Below, one piece after another: positions 46,333 through 48,861 of a stretch of 48,861 bases of DNA. The translations under genes were made by a program, and so were the position numbers. Positions within the stretch are counted from its first letter, which is position 1. Every line of letters starts with the position of its first letter. Source of the DNA: Chthoniobacteraceae bacterium (GTDB lineage Bacteria > Verrucomicrobiota > Verrucomicrobiia > Chthoniobacterales > Chthoniobacteraceae); NCBI GenBank assembly GCA_947476255.1, contig CANJPY010000031.1, forward strand, positions 1-48,861, given 5' to 3'. Under the pieces are notes generated by a model. The model did not search any database. It saw nothing but the letters and a program-made list of their open reading frames with translations, and was not told where the DNA came from.

Positions 46333-47550
46333 ATGGAAATTAACGCGCGTCTTAAAGTTTCTCTTCTGTTCTTTTTTCAGTTCTTCACATGGGGCGCCTG
46401 GGGCGTTTCCATGGGCACTTGGATGAATGGTCTCGGCTTTAGCGCGCCGCAAATCGGCACTGCTTTTGGCGCAACTTCGATAGCCGCGATGATCTCTCCT
46501 TTTCTTGTGGGGATGATCGCAGACCGCTTTTTCCCCGCCCAGAAAGTGCTCGGTGTGCTGCATCTCGTCGGCGGAGTCCTTTTGTTTGCTGCTTCGCGGG
46601 CCACTTCGTTCTCCTCTTTCTATCCGCTGCTCTTGGGGCATACGCTTTGTTACATGCCTACGCTCGCGCTTGCGAATACGGTGGCGTTTTCCCAAATGAA
46701 AGATGCCGCCCAGAGTTTTGGAAGCATCCGGGTGATGGGAACATTTGGTTGGATTGCGGCGGGGATGCTGGTGGGCAAATTGAATCTCGGGCCGACCTCG
46801 CAGCAGTTTGTGCTTGGCGCTGTGGTGTCTGTAGCGTTGGGGCTCTATTGCATTCTTGTGCTTCCAGAGGTCCCGCCAAAGTCCAAAGGAACGCCTGCGA
46901 GCGTTCGCTCGGTGCTGGGATTGGACGCGCTGGAATTGATGAAAGACAGGTCGTTTTCGATTTTCGCCCTTGGTTCGTTCCTCATCTGTATTCCGCTGGC
47001 TTTTTACTATTCAGGCACCGAGCGGTTTTTAACGCAGATCGGGCTGGCAGAGGCTCCGGCCAAGATGACGTATGGCCAGATGAGCGAGGTTCTTTTCATG
47101 CTTGTCTTCCCGATTCTTTTTTCGCGTCTCGGAGTGAAGAAGATGTTGCTGCTCGGCATGGCATGCTGGGCGGTCCGCTACGTTTGCTTTGCGTACGGAG
47201 ATGCGCAGTCTCAACTCGGCATGGGACTGCTTCTTGCGGGCATCCTTCTTCACGGTCCTTGTTTCGACTTTTTCTTTGTCACGGGACAAATTTACGTGGA
47301 CCAGCGGGCGCCCGCACGCATGCGTGCGGCGGCCCAGTGTTTCATCGCCTTCTTAACCTACGGTGCGGGCATGCTTGTGGGGTCGATTAGTCAGGGCTTT
47401 GTGATTGAGGCGTGCACCAAGGAGGGGGTTGTCCAATGGACTCCCACATGGCTTTTGCCTGCGGCGGGGTCGGCGTTTGTTTTATTGCTGTTCTTGGTGC
47501 TTTTTCGTGCGCCTGCGAAGGACGCCGGCGGGCAGGCTGTTTCTGTTTAA
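46333..47550 (+). CDS. MFS transporter, nucleoside:H+ symporter (NupG-like) family
   Basis: A 405-aa membrane protein with about twelve transmembrane segments. The opening LFFFQFFTWGAWGVSMGTWM and the following IGTAFGATSIAAMISPFLVGMIADRFF are typical of the NHS family, including NupG and XapB-like nucleoside importers. Substrate specificity is inferred from family. The ATG at 46333 is preceded by an AT-rich leader of about 170 bp shared with the divergent XRE regulator. The Lon N-domain gene follows 49 bp downstream. Confidence 0.87.
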   Translation: MEINARLKVSLLFFFQFFTWGAWGVSMGTWMNGLGFSAPQIGTAFGATSIAAMISPFLVGMIADRFFPAQKVLGVLHLVGGVLLFAASRATSFSSFYPLLLGHTLCYMPTLALANTVAFSQMKDAAQSFGSIRVMGTFGWIAAGMLVGKLNLGPTSQQFVLGAVVSVALGLYCILVLPEVPPKSKGTPASVRSVLGLDALELMKDRSFSIFALGSFLICIPLAFYYSGTERFLTQIGLAEAPAKMTYGQMSEVLFMLVFPILFSRLGVKKMLLLGMACWAVRYVCFAYGDAQSQLGMGLLLAGILLHGPCFDFFFVTGQIYVDQRAPARMRAAAQCFIAFLTYGAGMLVGSISQGFVIEACTKEGVVQWTPTWLLPAAGSAFVLLLFLVLFRAPAKDAGGQAVSV

Positions 47551-47599
47551 AACAACGTGTGTCTGTCCTCCAGCGGGCTGTTGTGCTTAGAATGGCGGC

Positions 47600-48211
47600 A
47601 TGAGTACGGGAATGGACTTCGACGCATTGGAAATGCCTGAGCAGGTGCCGGTGATGGTCTTGGGCGGGGCGACTCTGTTTCCAAAGACGCTGCTGCCGCT
47701 CTTTATTTTTGAGCCGCGTTACCGCGCCATGCTGCAGAGCGCCTTGGATACGGATCGGATGATCGCCATCGCCCAGCCGCTGCGTGAGAACGAGGAACGT
47801 GTTTGCCCCGTGGCTGGCGTGGGCCTGATCCGCGCCTGCGTCAAGAAAGAGGACGGTACCTCGCATTTGATTTTGCAAGGGGTGGCAAGGGTCAAGTTCA
47901 CGGGGTGGCCGCAACTCGTGCCGTTCCGGATGGCCGGGATCCAGCGAATCGGAAGTCCCGCTCCCGAGAGCGAAGCGTCCCGTCGGGAGCGTCTCGTGCA
48001 TTTGAGGGTGGTCCTCGAGCGTGGAGGCCTCCCACTGCCTCCGGAAATGGGCGAGAATCTGGCCCGGATTGAGGATCCGGATGTGTTGACGGATATCGCG
48101 GCTTCAGCGCTGCTGAAAGATCCCCTAAAACGGCAGTCAATTCTCGCAGAGGAGAGTAGTGTGCGCCGGCAAGAACTCTTGCTGCGTTTCTTGCGTGAGG
48201 AGCTTGCGTAA
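47600..48211 (+). CDS. Lon N-terminal (substrate-binding) domain protein
   Basis: A 203-aa protein consisting of a Lon N-domain without ATPase or protease parts. Landmarks are VPVMVLGGATLFPKTLLPLFIFEPRYRAML, then PVAGVGLIRACVKKEDGTSHLILQGVAR. Stand-alone Lon-N proteins are widespread and poorly understood; they may bind unfolded proteins. It lies 49 bp downstream of the MFS gene on the same strand, possibly co-transcribed. Confidence 0.9.
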   Translation: MSTGMDFDALEMPEQVPVMVLGGATLFPKTLLPLFIFEPRYRAMLQSALDTDRMIAIAQPLRENEERVCPVAGVGLIRACVKKEDGTSHLILQGVARVKFTGWPQLVPFRMAGIQRIGSPAPESEASRRERLVHLRVVLERGGLPLPPEMGENLARIEDPDVLTDIAASALLKDPLKRQSILAEESSVRRQELLLRFLREELA

Positions 48212-48689
48212 CTGGGCGCGGTTGCCTGTGGCTGTCGCCTGCCGCCCAAAGGCACCCCGTCGGGGAGGGCTAAATGAATGCGGCGAGATGCTTGCCGCCC
48301 TTGGCTTGGTTTCGGGAGCGCGGTTGGGACGTGGCGCCTGTTTTGCCCTTGTTGCCCATGTCCGAGGAGGGGCAGGGGCGTCTGAACAGTTCCAGTTGCT
48401 GGGGGGTGTGAGGTGGTGTTCCGAGGGGGGCTACGGAGAGTAAAATGCGGCGGGCAAAATTTTTGACGCGTGTGGAGAGGGCGGGTTTCATTTCGGCCAC
48501 TTTCGCAGAGGGGGTCGGTCAACGACTGGGTGAGCCCTATTTTATTTCAAAATTTCTGCTTCGGCGCGCAGCACGTGTCACGGCTAAAGAAAAAAGCTTC
48601 TGCAGTAACTCGGTGTTCGAGGCAGACTGTGAGGAATACCATCTCTTTTAGGTTTATGGATGATTCAAAGACCTCAGCACCTAGGAGCG
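48212..48689. other. Region without a convincing gene
   Basis: A minus-strand frame at 48270-48500 (76 aa from a GTG, or 73 aa from an ATG at 48491) could encode a small basic protein (KNFARRILLSVAPLG near the N-terminus). It has no recognised family and no strong ribosome-binding site, so I do not call it. Nothing else is supported. Confidence 0.4.
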
Positions 48690-48861
48690 CGGAGCCCCAG
48701 CTCCGCAATGACTGTCTGAGTTTTTGGAGCGTCAAAGCGGAGCTGGGGCGTGCGCTGGAGAAGCTGGCGTCCACGTGGGTGAAAGTCCCGCTGGTCGAAT
48801 TAGACGGTTCACGACCGAAAGCGATGTCCGGAATGAAGCCGCGAGGCCGAAGCCGCAAGCG
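48690..48861 (+). other. Structured, possibly group II intron-like sequence (cut by window end)
   Basis: The segment has inverted words (gagccccagctccgc near 48701 and gcggagctgggg near 48737) that would pair into a hairpin. Downstream comes gggtgaaagtccc (48779-48791), a short hairpin-type word often seen in the 5' RNA domain ahead of group II intron reverse transcriptases. Only the beginning is in the window and no open frame follows, so this is a weak suggestion. Confidence 0.22.

Noticed and set aside
48270..48500. 76-aa minus-strand protein
   Set aside because: No family, no clear ribosome-binding site and only a GTG or late ATG start; kept as a remark, not called.

Overview
This window looks like a Verrucomicrobiota chromosome, possibly Opitutae-like. 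That assignment is inferred from gene types (a 44-aa basic protein, DUF1080 and DUF4337 proteins, a two-domain AhbA/B-like protein, an archaeal/eukaryotic-type ProRS) and not from any marker tree.

Left edge (1-2564): a possible transposase N-terminus runs off the window. A tyrosine recombinase follows on the minus strand, and just outside its start lies a 38-bp copy of the 3' end of a tRNA-Gly gene, which reads as an attachment-site scar of an integrated element.

Defence island (2565-21301): a complete type 2 BREX (Pgl) operon on the plus strand. The order is pglW (NERD plus tandem kinase domains), pglX (adenine methyltransferase), a VapB/VapC-like toxin-antitoxin pair, pglY (large P-loop ATPase), pglZ (phosphatase-superfamily protein), brxD (ATPase) and brxHI (Lhr-like helicase). 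The last four genes are chained by 4-bp ATGA/GTGA overlaps, so they are probably translationally coupled. A perfect 18-bp direct repeat lies 333 bp upstream of pglW and 30 bp downstream of brxHI, bracketing the whole cassette.

Decayed mobile DNA (21447-24650): a terminase large-subunit pseudogene, a terminase small-subunit gene cut close to its start by an IS5-family remnant, and an IS1182-family remnant.

Housekeeping and accessory genes (24788-48211): a 44-aa basic protein, a CLC-F-type (probably fluoride/proton) antiporter, a secreted phospholipase-D-family protein, a Cys-rich lipoprotein, a frameshifted Tat-exported FAD oxidoreductase in a stretch rich in short tandem duplications, a methyltransferase, a rhomboid protease, ileS-lspA, and a DUF1080 protein. 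A long minus-strand block follows (rluA-like, fabF, cysI, proS, ahbA/B-like, lplA-like, DUF4337). Last come DUF445, an XRE regulator, an NHS-family MFS transporter and a Lon N-domain protein. The final 650 bp hold no convincing gene.

How the parts fit: BREX would modify host DNA through PglX and block phage replication through the other Pgl/Brx proteins. The embedded toxin-antitoxin pair could stabilise the cassette. The flanking phage and IS debris marks this locus as an integration hot spot.
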